Below are positions 1 through 11,275 of a DNA stretch of 64,000 bases, one piece after another; within the stretch, counting starts at the first letter, position 1; every line of letters starts with the position of its first letter. The notes beneath the pieces were generated by a model. The model worked only from the letters and a program-made list of their open reading frames with translations, did no database searches and was not told the DNA's origin. Both the position numbers and the translations under genes were made by a program. Location: contig NC_092405.1 of assembly GCF_009017415.1 (NCBI RefSeq), positions 248,001 through 312,000 of the forward strand, read 5' to 3'. This stretch comes from Aspergillus flavus (taxonomy: Eukaryota; Ascomycota; Eurotiomycetes; Eurotiales; Aspergillaceae).

Positions 1-1842
1 GTATAAGATCTTTCGTGCAGGCAGAGGAGTGCGGGTAGGACATACCGAGAGAGAACCAGGTCATAATTAGTTGACAGAAGTTATAAACCATTTGGATGTG
101 CAAGAAAAACATGCGAACAAAACTGTGTCCACTACGATAAATTCGTCCGAAGTGCATCATAGCGTACAAACCGGCGGCGAAGGAACCGTTCAACCAACGT
201 CGTCGCTGACCGATAAATTCGGCCGAACCTTCCGGTACGTCCGTTTCACCTTTGGATGCCTTGACGTACGATAAATGCCACTTGTAACCGGCCTTGGCCA
301 CCAGCTCAAAGCACAAGATTCGATCCTCGGCCAAGAACATATTCTTTTTGAAGATATTCATACCTTCAATACCTTTCTTTCCGAGACGCTTTGATAGTGT
401 ATGGTCTCCATGGAAGTACTGCTCTAAGGGCCGGCCCATAATCGCGCGATAGCGGTACGCTGAGAAGGCACCAGGCAACACACTAACGTAGCCGAAGGAA
501 CTTTCTAGCGGTTTGTCCAGAATATTCGAGATCTTATACTCGAAGTTCTGCGAGGCGACTAGCGGATTCAGGACCTTTCGCCAGCCCTTTCCTAACATGG
601 CGTGAATCTCACCACACGAACCACCGAGGTTTTTATCGTTATAGAAAGATTCCCATAGGGCCAGTAGCGATTTCTTGCCGGGTTTTGTTCCCGCGTCAAT
701 CAGAATGCAAACCTCCGGGTTCAGAATCCGACTGAATGCATTGAAGAGCCAACGATGGGAGTTGATCTTCTTGCTATTCTTCTGCTTGAGGCAGAAAATC
801 ATCTGGACGGGTGGGAGATTCGAGGGGTCGTTGCCCTGCGGCCGAACCAACTGTTGATTTGCGGTGACGGACAACTGCGTGGTATATTCGAACTATTTCG
901 GTCAGCCTCTTCGATTCAACGCACCCGGAGAGTTATTGGAGAAAATGTCAGAATCTGGAGGGGACTAGCAAAACTTACGATATGAGCAACCGTTTCCCGA
1001 CCGTCAACGTCCTTTTTCATCACCCCATCTTGGTAAATTCCGATTGTGGCCAACACATCCAGTGTGTTCTTGTCGCACGGCTCGATTCCGTCAAAGACGA
1101 GACACACGACGATTTTCTGCCAGGCGGGACCTCCCTTGTTCCAGAATTCAGATTTTTTCAAGTTGACGATATCGCGCACGTTCTGCATCACACCGTGCAG
1201 GGTTCGGGCAGTCAGGACCTTGTCTTCATTGTAGTAAGTGATAGCGATCAGCAGTTCGGTGTGACGGTTGTAAATGGCCGGGCGCAGGTTGTATCCGTTT
1301 CGCAGGGTGAATTCATCTGGGTCACAAGTCGCCGCGGTATCTGTCACAGGAGGGATTAGTTCCGATCAGTTTCATGGTGATGCTGTACGAAAGGACCTAC
1401 ACCGCATATGCGTAAATTCTTCCGAAAAGGCCTCCTCCGCCTCACGATATTCTGGTTGAATGGCATTCTGAATGGCACTGGGCACCGGATAGTCGACACT
1501 CAGGACGGAACCCTGCACGAGGTTGATCTTACGGGTTCCATAACGCCGCAGACCCGATCGGTTACTGATGCTCTGTGGCTGGAAGGTATCGAGTTTAATC
1601 CCGCTGGTATCCGACATGCCCGTGGCATCGTAGACTTCAGCCGTTTCGGACTCTTGGTAGGGGGGCGCAGCGAAAACGGTGACGCCGGGATCATGGAGGG
1701 TATAGCGTCGCAGTGAATCGGACGACAAACTGGGATCCTCAACACCGTAGATACTGGGATGGTTATGGCGCAGAAGCGATGATTGCTCCTGCTCATCGCG
1801 GTCTGACAAGCCGGGCGTTTGCTGTTCCGATTGAGGAGACAT
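1..1842 (-). CDS. Chitin synthase, class I/II type (5' part; C-terminus beyond window)
   Basis: Family 2 glycosyltransferase that polymerises UDP-GlcNAc into chitin at the plasma membrane. Exons, in minus-strand order, are 1842-1401, 1340-979 and 892-1, with introns of 60 and 86 bases; the gene runs off the left edge. The first join gives [13 protein letters not shown] and the second [11 protein letters not shown], both typical of class I/II enzymes. Exon 3 carries the catalytic set: [26 protein letters not shown] and the product-binding QRRRW. After it comes the start of the membrane region. The first about 100 residues are hydrophilic and variable, as usual. The ATG at 1842 is chosen because the frame further upstream reaches only a TTG and is a pyrimidine-rich leader. 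The class I versus II assignment is uncertain without alignment. Confidence 0.93.
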
Positions 1843-4800
1843 TAGAACGGAAAAGAATGGCGGCACTGCCAAAGCAAAAACACATCGGATGGCAGGGAGG
1901 GGGATCCGAAGTAAAGAAAGAAGAAAGAGCGGGAAAGGAAAGTAGGAAAGAAAAGAAAGGAATCCGAGCAGAGCAGACAAGCGTCCAACTATTGCAGGTA
2001 GTAGCGCTGATCACACTTACAGTTCGAGAGGGATTGGTATGCGAGTAAAAACTGCTCCGGCTTGGCTGAGGAGAGTGTGTGGAGTTGGGCCGTACGGGTC
2101 CCATCTCGACGGGCGTGTGGGCGAAAATGCACCGTCAACAGTCGACACAAATCGTATATATCCGATCCCCAATTACAACGAACGTTTCTTTCCGTCCCCT
2201 ATAAGCGAAGCTGCATGAGACACGGCGAGCGAGGGACCAAAGCGAGAGGTAGGGGACCCGGTAAGGATCGTCGGTATGGTCGGTTCGTTCGTTCCGTTGA
2301 GTGAGGAAAGAAGAAGAAGAAGAAGAAGAAGAAAGGACGGGAGGACGACGAGGCTAATAGGAAGAAGACAAGGGCTTCAATTGTTGAACAAAAAAGAAAC
2401 GACAGGGAAAAAGGAAAAAGAAAATTGAAAATTCTCCAAAGGCCCAGAAAAGAGATCGAATTCCCCCCATACAATAATAAATGGGAAGGTACGAAATCTG
2501 GTCAGTCAGCAGCCGTGGGTGTGGAACCATGGATGCATTCTATATATAACCAATCTACCAAATATGGTGGATAAAAATCCCATTTGTTCCTCCGTGTATT
2601 AATTCTAATTTAATTCTTTTCTAGGGGACAACATGCACCCAACTGCCTGGAACGCCGAGATCCTGCTCTGATCATTGGATCTGGGGAGGGCCTGGCAAGG
2701 GAAAAAAAATTAAAAATCAAAAAAGGTTGATCAATGAGCTCGAAAATTATTTTTGGTATTTTGGGGAAATATTCGATTAATTTTCATATTCTTCCTCTTC
2801 AGGCGTGCACAAAGACTAGGCTGCAAGGGGGCGCAGTGATGGGTGTGGCTTGGAGGGAAACTCCTTCTCCCTCTCTCGTAGGAGATCAAGAACAACAAAT
2901 AAACCAGCCCCAATAGAAACTGCGCCAAATTCGAGAATAAACTATGGACTAGATTAAGATAGAAAAAGGAATCTAATAGATAGAATAGAATAAAATAAAA
3001 TCAAACAAAATAAAGAATACAGACCAAGTAATTCTAAAACAATCCCTATATAACAATGTCACACTCGGTTGCTCCGTCATCAGCTTACTCTGCGTGGCCC
3101 ACCGGGAGGTCGATCGATAACCCCTTCAGGAATATCCTCGAGTCATCATCCCTTGGGTACCTGAGGAACGTTGCACACAGTACAACAAAAAGCCTATTAA
3201 TGTTATCCGCTCGATCTGTTGCCACCCCTACGGGGAGGGAGAAACCCTAAGGTTCCATCCCAGGCACGACCTTGTACCCTCCTCAAGCCAAACACAGCAA
3301 CGCAACTCCCATCAAGGCAACGACCAATCCTGAATATGATTCTTTCCGGTGGCTGACGCCAACGGTTAATCATCACTGGTTTTCCCCAGGGAGCAGTGCC
3401 TCCCTTCATGATCGCGCGACACGCATCCGGGTGGAGTCGCTCCAGGGCCTCTCCCGATCGCTCAGTGGTCGTTCTCCAGGCTTTGCCGGTTGTGCCATGT
3501 CTTCTGATTTGTGTTGCTTGAGGAATGTCTACTCCACTGTGGGTCACAACATGCGCATAGCCGAGGGGGGCTCCCAACACTCGATCAGTGAGTGAATCCT
3601 TCATGACGGCACATTCATGGACAGCGGGTGCAGTCATCCGGTATGGACCGTGGCAGGACCCTGACATTTTTTTGCCTTGGAGATGACATTTCAATCAACT
3701 TCTTCGGATGGGAGGTTGGTCGGCTGGGTTGAGAAGCGGCCCATGGAGATGCCCCGTGAAACGCTTGTCACACTGCCAAGAAAGAAAAATGGGAAAAAAA
3801 AGGATGAACAAAAAAAAGTGGAGATCTCAGTGAGAGAGAAGGGTCCCTTTCTTTTTCGACCAGTCTAGGACGCTTCGTTTTGCTGATCACAAGTTGGCGG
3901 TTGAACACGTTGGACAACGATTGACAAGGCTGAGGGACGGTGTTGGTAGTCTTTTTTTATTCTAGAATTTCGGGTGGGATCCGTCTCCATAAGGAAACGT
4001 TAGTTTGAGATACTTTAGATTCCATGGTATTTTTAGATTTTAGACTTCTTGGTAACTTTTTGGCATAATAAAACCAGATCTTATAGATGTGGACGAGCAT
4101 TGTCTCAGAGTGCTTGTTGCTTGGTAGAATTATTCCTATCACGCATGACGTGCCTATCCCTATTGATTAAGCATCAAGGGATCATGGGAAAACACCGTGT
4201 CACTCAGATACCAAACCGTTCAGATCATCGATTCCCCTTTGGCCTTCCGGGTGGTGACATGGGCATCCATGCGTTACTATATATGTCGCCGATTGGCCAC
4301 CTGCGGATGCAACCCTACATCTCTTCAGCAACAACACAACCATGAGAATGTAATGTGGGAAAGAGAAGAAAAAGACATAATATGAAATAAAAAAATATCT
4401 ATCACACACTTAAGGGTGGAGGATTTGAGCCATGTAGTTTGAAAACTACAATTCGGAACCAAGAATCAGCATGATTTGCGGTCAACCCCTGACTCCTTCT
4501 TATCCTTTGGCTTCAAATTTCACCACCCATCGCCCCAGGGGTGATGGATTGCAATTCCACCTTGATTTGACAGGGTGCTGGCCCACTTCCCGATGGTTTC
4601 TGGGGGATACGGTTTCAGGTCACCACTGCTGCATTGTTATTAGGTTTAAGAACCCCTCAGGAGGCGTCGCAACCAAGACTCCAAGGGCCCGTACGTCCAG
4701 AGCGGAGCACGCCGAAAATGATTACACCTTGGCTTTCACCAGAAATACGATTTGTTGTACTCTGTGCGAGAGAAACAGATGAGACTGCCCTGATTGAGGG

Positions 4801-5153
4801 ATGCTTAGGCGGTCGCGTGTCCCGTGTCTCCCTTTTGTGGTTGCCTAAGGCATCAATGGAGCTTGTTCATCTCAAAAGATGCTTCAGTGCAACCGAGATC
4901 ACAGTAGATCGTAGAAAAATCGAGGAAAATCCCAAGAAAAGAGGTCATACAGCGTATACCCCTGGATACACTAAATAAGGTACATATTTCTATGACCACT
5001 AGTCTTCAACTGTCCGATGGAGCTGACTGGTACTTTCGGATGCGCGCTGTTCTTTCTCTGGCCTTCATTTGTTCGTTCTCTATCCACGCCCCTTCCAATA
5101 CAAAGTTAAGCGTTGAACACATAAGTAGGCATTCCAGGTTGGTCACATTATGT
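1843..5153. other. Intergenic, 3.3 kb, no gene recognised
   Basis: Contains the chitin synthase leader, which is C/T-rich on the minus strand up to about 2000. There is a (GAA)n microsatellite at about 2308-2333 and an A/T-rich stretch at 2930-3060. Open frames occur on both strands at 3200-3700, but none has recognisable family features. A perfect 8-2-8 inverted repeat lies at 4433-4450. No transposon ends or RNA genes were identified. Confidence 0.6.
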
Positions 5154-5876
5154 CTAGAAAGTCCGTTCAGCTTTCAGCTCCTCATCATACCTTGTTAGGG
5201 AAGATTCTAGCCCTTCGTACCAATCGGGCATTTTGAGTTGTACGTCGTGCGCTTTGGTATATTCCCAGTATTTTGGGTACCAGCTACCGAACTCCCAATC
5301 AATAAGGGCGGCGACTCTGCCATTGTCTATAATGATATTTCGCGGGCAGAGGTCGGCGTGGGCAAAACAACTTCGATAAAAGCGAGAATGACAATCGCTA
5401 ACCTCTTGGCTAAATGCTTTGGTGGAGTCCACAATAGGGATATTTTTCCGAAGGAAACAATGAAACTCTTCATGTGTTAGAAACGGGCCGGAGGGAAAGA
5501 ATCCGACACGATAATCAAGACCTCCTTCAAGGCTTGCCGAGCCCACTATTTCTTTTCGCGGTGGCTCTAGTCTTCGGAGCTGTTCGATATAACCTGCGAT
5601 CTCACTGACCATCTGTTTCTTCTGCGCTAGTGATAGATAGCCAGCAAGCCAGGCTCTTTGAAGATCCATGCCGCGAATATACTCCAGTTCAATATAGAGT
5701 CCATCCGGACAGTGATAGACACTGTAGACTTTCGGGACGGGTACGTTTGTGTGCCTGACGACATATTGCAAGGCTGTGGGCTCTGCGACTTCGCATGGTC
5801 CTTTGACGATCCTATTGCGACTGGTCCTGACTCCTATTCGCCCTACAGTTGCCGAACACCTTCCGTCCAATCCCAA
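5154..5876 (-). CDS. Aminoglycoside phosphotransferase (APH)-like small-molecule kinase
   Basis: Single open exon of about 240 residues, of the fungal APH/choline-kinase-like family (PF01636 type). These are kinase-fold enzymes, usually of unknown substrate. The N-lobe has NRIVKGPCEVAEPTALQYV, with the expected nucleotide-binding lysine in IVKG, and a hinge-like YIELEYIRGMDL. The catalytic loop is HADLCPRNI (HxDxxxxN) and the metal-binding aspartate lies in LIDWEFGSW. These show a complete core. The 5' end is unclear: the frame stays open to a stop near 5957 but has no ATG upstream of the conserved region. Either a short upstream exon is missed or the start has been lost. No operon-like partner is nearby. 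Confidence 0.7.
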   Translation of the reverse strand: MGLDGRCSATVGRIGVRTSRNRIVKGPCEVAEPTALQYVVRHTNVPVPKVYSVYHCPDGLYIELEYIRGMDLQRAWLAGYLSLAQKKQMVSEIAGYIEQLRRLEPPRKEIVGSASLEGGLDYRVGFFPSGPFLTHEEFHCFLRKNIPIVDSTKAFSQEVSDCHSRFYRSCFAHADLCPRNIIIDNGRVAALIDWEFGSWYPKYWEYTKAHDVQLKMPDWYEGLESSLTRYDEELKAERTF

Positions 5877-7038
5877 GTCTGATCGAAAGCAGGGTTGGCC
5901 TCCTGCTGTGGGATATATTTCTTGGGGTATCCATGCGGCAGGGAATGTCCCGTATTATTCTGAGAGTGCGCAAATGAATGGCGTGGTCCTTTGCTCGGGA
6001 ACCGGATGGCCTACCACACTTGGTGATGGAGTCCAGTGTGACTCGATGGGGTAAGATGTCCAAAGCAATCCCCTATTCATATTCGTCAAGATTGTATGAC
6101 GTCTAGTACATCCTTTGTACCTGGAATTAAAGTGGTTGGTAGGTCTGTAGTTGGAAGTAGCAGTCGGGGTCAACTATTCTCCTATTTTCAAGTCATGTTA
6201 TCAAATCAATGTCATAAAGAAAAAAAAAAAAAAAAAGAGCAACAAAACTACAAAAATATATGCAGTGCATATAATGGGGAAGAAAGATCAGGTGATGGTG
6301 TGGGTATCCGTGTGTAGAAATCTAGCCGAAAGGCTGGACCCCGCTGATGCCCACCTCAGTGTTGCGTCTCCAGTTGGAATCTATACTTTCGGTCGACTTA
6401 GCCATGTCCTTCGCGGCTCCTCTTAGTTTTTAGTTTCAGTCCCTTTTATTTCCTGCTTAAAAGATCTTTGGGTTTCTGAGTATCCCTCGACGAGGTAAAT
6501 ATTGAACTATGGTTGTAGAGTTATCATGACATCACTTTTATATATATGTACAGAAGTATCCGTATCCACCTGTTGTGGCGTACCCTTTCATTTTAGCCCA
6601 CCGAAAGTACGTTATTTAGCTCAATTTTTTTTTTTGGTATAGATCTAAAGAACCGTTTGCGTAAGGAGTAATTGTACAATAATGAGAAAGAAAGAATTTG
6701 TAAAAACCAAAATCAAGACCAAAGAAAGACCCAGTCTTGCCACGCCATTAAAATGCGGCGATATATAACTAACTCGGGTGAGTGGAGTCGTGAGATTGAT
6801 AAGATGATTTAATGTTTGATGTCAATTCCTTGTTTTCGAGGCGGTGAAATCAAATCACCCCTCAAGGAGGAAGACCGTTCCAGAAGGTACCACCGATCCC
6901 AATCTCGCAATGTAACATATATTCCCACACATACGCACGTACACTCTTTCTTTACTTCACAAAATATGTAATTTATTCAATTACTTCCTCTCATTTACTT
7001 GAACGCGCCTCAGTTGCGCATCCTCACACCACAGGATC
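5877..7038. other. Intergenic, 1.2 kb
   Basis: Nothing coding recognised. An A-run lies at about 6220-6236. The last 100 bases before the transporter start are C/T-rich with short pyrimidine tracts, as in a fungal promoter or leader. Confidence 0.6.
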
Positions 7039-8917
7039 ATGTCTCTAGTGCAGCATGTGTCTTCCATTAACGGAGTGGATAGTGTGGACGTCGCCGAGAC
7101 GGAGAGTATCCTCTCTATCCCCATCCGACGCGAGATCAGCTACGATGTCTTACCGCCGCCTCCCGCGCAAGAGCTGTTGGAGACGAAGGCGGCGACTCCG
7201 GCTTACAGAGTGTCAACCGCGAAGCGACTCGGTAGGCATAAAATATCATAGTTGGATACATCAAGACACTGACTCCCTGTGAAGTCCAGGTGATTATAAC
7301 GCTGTTGGCCTGTTGGTGCGCCTCCGGAATCGTCTTCGGTTTTGCGGCGCTGAAGCCGGTGATGATCAGTGAAGGCGTGTACCAAAACCTGTGCAGCGAG
7401 ACGGTGTTGCCAAAGGAGGGCAACGTATGCAGAGCGCAAGATCTTCGGTACGTTCTCCCCATTCCAGCTTATGATTCATCCGTCTCACGCGTTTCCAGCC
7501 TAAATCTATTCTTCATGGTCAGCTCTATCACGGCAAATGTGTCCGCTCTTCCGGTCGGCACCATCCTCGACCGCTATGGCTCTCGATGGTGTGGTTTTAT
7601 CGGCTGTGCAGTTTTAGCCGCTGGTAGTCTGCTCATGGCCTTTTCTTTCTCGGGTCGCGTGGACGGGTATATCGCGGCAAACTTGATGTTGGCGTTGGGG
7701 GGCACATTCATCTTTGTCCCATCTTTCCGAATCGCCAATGCGTTCCCCAAGTATACCGGAACGATTGTCGCGCTTGTTACGGGGGCATTCGATGCATCGG
7801 CAGCGGTTTACCTCTTCTATCGCCTGGCGTACGAGAAGGATCCAGTAACTTTTTCTCCGAAGCGGTTTTTCCTGGCTTACCTAGCGGTACCGGCTTGTAT
7901 TTTCATCGCCTTGCTTACAATAATGCCGGCCCACGACTACCAAACCACGCAACAGTTGGAAGTCAAAATCGAAGAGGCCGAGGACGTCACGCAGGATGTC
8001 CATGATTCGGACGCCGAAATCGAAAGCAATTCAGAGCTGTGGCAGGTCCGGACGGACCGCGCGAAGCATCGGAAGGATCAACTACGCAAGATTGACAAAG
8101 TCTTCGGTGACAAGGCTGAGCGCAAACAACGCCAGGAATGGGAGGAAGAGCGGCATGAAACGAGTCGGGTATGGGGGGTCTTGCATGGTCTACCGGCCCA
8201 CGCGCAGATGAAGACACCCTGGTTCATCCTGATCCTTCTCATGACAGTCCTGCAGATGTTGCGCATGAATTACTTTATCGCGACCGTGCGATCACAGTAC
8301 GAGTTTATGCTACGATCAGTACGGCAGGCGGAAATGATCAACGACTTCTTTGATGTTGCGTTGCCCGTAGGGGGTGTGCTTTTCACGCCCGTCATCGGGC
8401 TTTTGCTCGATAATTTCAGTGTGCCGGCTACATTGGCAATGATCGTGCTCCTGACCACGAGTACTGGCGCGTTGAATTCTGTTCCCACCGTGTGGACGGG
8501 CTATCTGACCGTCATCCTCTTCGTTCTTTTAAGGCCATACTACTACTCGGCAATGTCGTAAGTACACCTGATTGTGTCATATATCTACGTAGCAGCAATA
8601 CTAAATATTCTGACATCTACAGTGACTACGCGACCAAAGTCTTTGGCTTCGGAACCTTTGGCAGAGTCTACGGAACAATTATCTGCTTTTCCGGTCTCGT
8701 CAACTTCGCCCAATACTTGTTGGACTACTTAACGCACGGCCCGTTCCACGGCAACCCGATCCCAATTAATATCTTCCTTGCCACGGCTGGCCTGATCGTG
8801 GGTGCAGCCCTGGTGGCTTTTGTATATATTGCGGAGAAAAGATGGAGGGAAGAGAAGGCAGAATACGACGAAGAACGGCAGAGACTGATTCCGGAAGAGG
8901 AGGAAGAGGAAGCTTGA
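7039..8917 (+). CDS. MFS transporter, SLC43/Fmp42-like
   Basis: Twelve-helix major-facilitator membrane protein of the fungal Fmp42 (yeast YMR221C)/SLC43 type; the substrate is unknown but may be amino acids by family analogy. Exons: 7039-7231, 7285-7447, 7499-8557, 8623-8917, giving 569 residues. Joins restore KRLVQVIITLL, QDLRLNLFFM and YSAMSDYATKVFGFGTFGR. Family signatures include FGFAALKPV and the loop motif ALPVGTILDRYG. A long charged central loop (about residues 220-290) separates the two halves. The acidic tail ends in a run of glutamates. The second intron (7448-7498) is 51 bases and stop-free, so retaining it would insert 17 residues in frame. Confidence 0.9.
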
Positions 8918-10008
8918 GACAATGAAGGACCTCGTTTGGCTGGTATAACGGTACAACTCCTTGCAGATATGTTACAGATGAGTTTAAAAAGTTGCTTTAC
9001 GCATTGGACATATTGTTAGTGACACCGCATACGATATATGAATCAGAGCATATTGACTTTCTGGCTATAGCTGTGGTAAATCAATCTATGTAGGAACACG
9101 GCATAGTGCCTGACCAAAAGCCACTTATAATCAGCACGCTTGCCAAGCATAGTAATAGTAGCCTTGTCGCTAAATACTGCTATAACCACCAGACTGAGCT
9201 ACCCAGTTAGTCACGCTAGATACAGGGAGACCACTATAGACCTATCGTTACTTATACGTCTCGGTCAGTCCTCGAGTCTTGAAATCGTCTCTTATATAGT
9301 TTGAATTATAAGTGACATCCTATCCATGTAGCACATCGACATGTCAGCATGGGTCCCATAATTGAGTGGACCCAGTGGAGAAGAAAAGGCCACCCAATTC
9401 TCATAACATAAAGCGTCTGGTTACTCACATTGAACAAGGTGGGGTTCTGGTGGGTCATAAAGACGTGCCAGACGCGGTACGTGACCAGCTACATAGACAC
9501 TGGCAAAAAGACAAGCGCACAGGAGGTTATGCCCTTGGGACTGGAGTACATATCTTTCTATCAATATTCCGTTTGAGGCTCAACAGAATTCATCTCGATG
9601 CCGGTGGGGGAAGTAGGTATATCATATCCTCGGGTGAAGTCATACCAACGATGATCAAAGTGGTAGCAATCTTAAGTCGAGGAGAAGAACACCCAAGCTG
9701 GGTTTGGCACCTTCGACTTGGACTAGGATATGTACAGCATGCAGAATTTCACAAGTCACAGTCGATGCTCGGTGTTGATCAATGAAAACTATTACCTTTT
9801 GTGTTTAGAGTCCAATATCACACTAATTATTGAGGATCTTCTCCCCCAAATTTGCAGACTTGAGCTCATGTGAACTTTTGCCTAGGATTAGTAGATTGTT
9901 CGTATATATAAAATGAACGCTGACCACTGCAAAGAAGCTTTTCTGCAAGCACTTCTCCGATTCATTTTCTCGATCTGATAATTATCACACCAAGCTTGAA
10001 TTGCCAAT
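8918..10008. other. Intergenic, 1.1 kb
   Basis: A 139-codon open frame at 9366-9785 lacks an ATG start and any recognisable motif, so it is not called. A TATA-like run (TATATATAAAA) at 9903-9913 lies about 96 bases before the broken secreted-protein start at 10009. Confidence 0.55.
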
Positions 10009-10157
10009 ATGAAGTTTCTGCCTTTGCTTACTTATCATGTTCGCCGTTTCGACATTGGCCAAGCCACTTCCTCAGGACACCGTCAGATGACGAGGGCATG
10101 GCGGTCAACAATCGATATCCCCTTCCAGTGGTACAGGTTATATAGCCTCTACTGGAC
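10009..10157 (+). pseudogene. Decayed small secreted-protein gene (frameshifted signal peptide)
   Basis: An ATG at 10009 in good context, with a TATA-like run about 96 bases upstream, opens MKFLPLL. After an apparent extra base the adjacent frame continues LIMFAVSTLAKPLPQD, which together form a classic signal peptide ending in a small residue plus a short propeptide. That frame stops quickly, and a third frame continues as an acidic stretch (SDDEGMAVNN) to a stop near 10155. I read this as a secreted-peptide gene with at least two frame errors. No mature-domain homology is recognisable and the downstream boundary is approximate. A single intron does not obviously repair it. Confidence 0.5.
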
Positions 10158-10523
10158 TGGAGAGTGTCAAGAATAGTAAGGAATGTAGGTTCGAAAGGGC
10201 CCCTGAGATATATAGCGGTCGCTGAAGTCAAAATTAGGTTAGAAATTCATAGTGAATATAAAGTAATAGAGATTGCAATAAGAGCTTGTAAGGAGTAATC
10301 TCAGGATCTTGTATACGATCTTATTCGAATAAGAATGCTCTGAATAGTTTAAGCAAATGAATCATTATATCTTGACTTTGTTGGATACTTAAATACATGA
10401 CATAGTTGTTTTATTATGGAGATTAGCTGTTATTTACAGGCTTCTAGGATTTAGGCGACGTGTTGAAGCTAGCGTCTATTGAGAACGCAGAAGCAATGAC
10501 CTGTTTTCCAAACACGAGACTAC
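10158..10523. other. Intergenic, 0.37 kb
   Basis: A/T-rich 3'-side sequence between the decayed gene and the convergent MAPEG gene. Nothing recognised. Confidence 0.5.
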
Positions 10524-11030
10524 CTAGTTACTGAGCGCCTGCCCAGCCTTCCACAGCAGTGTCAGACAGCTCAGATTCCCAACCCACCAAAAGAGGCCTC
10601 GCCACCTAGCGGCCTGCCGCCGTTCCACAGTAATGTAATTGATCGCATAGAGAATTCGCGCTACAGTGTACGTCAAGCCTGCGGCATTGATCGTCGTTCG
10701 CGGTACGCCGGCGTAGGTGGCAAGGGTAATGCCTGCGACGAAGAGGGTGTAGTTCTCGACGGAGTTGGCATGCGCCGCTTCGTTGCGCTGTAGCATCTCG
10801 AGCTGCTTCCGGGTGATTTTGCCGTCCCGCACAGCCACTTCGCCGTACTTGTTCAGGTCCTGACGGGGAGATTCTTGATGGTCGATGCCGTAGTACTGTT
10901 TGAGGGTACGCGAGGAGAGGACACCATAGGCGAAAGCAAAGTGGAAGATGAGGAAGCCCGGGCCATAATTAGGGATGGGCGTCGACAAAGGGGCTTGAGT
11001 GAGGCCAACGGCGGTTAGCAAGGATGCCAT
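10524..11030 (-). CDS. MAPEG-family membrane protein
   Basis: Single-exon, 168-residue protein of the membrane-associated eicosanoid/glutathione metabolism family (PF01124). These are four-helix integral enzymes or relatives that handle glutathione and lipid substrates in the endoplasmic reticulum. The conserved block RNEAAHANSVENYTLF matches the family core (RxxxAHxNxxEN). The N-terminal helix contains FLIFHFAFAYGVL and the C-terminal helix LSCLTLLW. The length is typical for fungal members. The substrate is not predictable. Confidence 0.88.
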   Translation of the reverse strand: MASLLTAVGLTQAPLSTPIPNYGPGFLIFHFAFAYGVLSSRTLKQYYGIDHQESPRQDLNKYGEVAVRDGKITRKQLEMLQRNEAAHANSVENYTLFVAGITLATYAGVPRTTINAAGLTYTVARILYAINYITVERRQAARWRGLFWWVGNLSCLTLLWKAGQALSN

Positions 11031-11110
11031 TGTCGCGAGGTGACGATATGGTCAGTCAATTGATGACGCAGGAATGATGTGGTTGTAAAAGAGGTTGTGC
11101 TGCCACTGCA

Positions 11111-11118
11111 ATATATAA
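11111..11118 (-). promoter_or_regulatory. TATA-like element of MAPEG gene
   Basis: ATATATAA on the plus strand (TTATATAT on the gene strand) about 80 bases upstream of the ATG at 11030. Position and sequence fit a core promoter; untested. Confidence 0.4.
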
Positions 11119-11275
11119 CATCAGAATGGACCCCACTCCTCCCCGTCGGAGCTTCTCGGCGTTAAGGCGGGTGAGATTTTGGTCTGGCATGCCACCCGGA
11201 ATGTCGGAGGGGTGACATGCCGACGGACCGACTTCTTCAACAAGGTTTTAGATGTCCATAGAACTCCGCACGCGA

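Noticed and set aside
1843..1980. 46-residue hydrophobic N-terminal extension of the chitin synthase
   Set aside because: It begins at a TTG, lies in a pyrimidine-rich leader, and class I/II enzymes start with a polar region.
3203..3694. 163-codon open frame on the minus strand, with another open frame on the plus strand
   Set aside because: The outer start is not ATG, no domain or motif is recognisable, and both strands are open by chance composition.
9366..9785. 139-codon open frame
   Set aside because: No ATG at its start, no recognised motif, no splice support.
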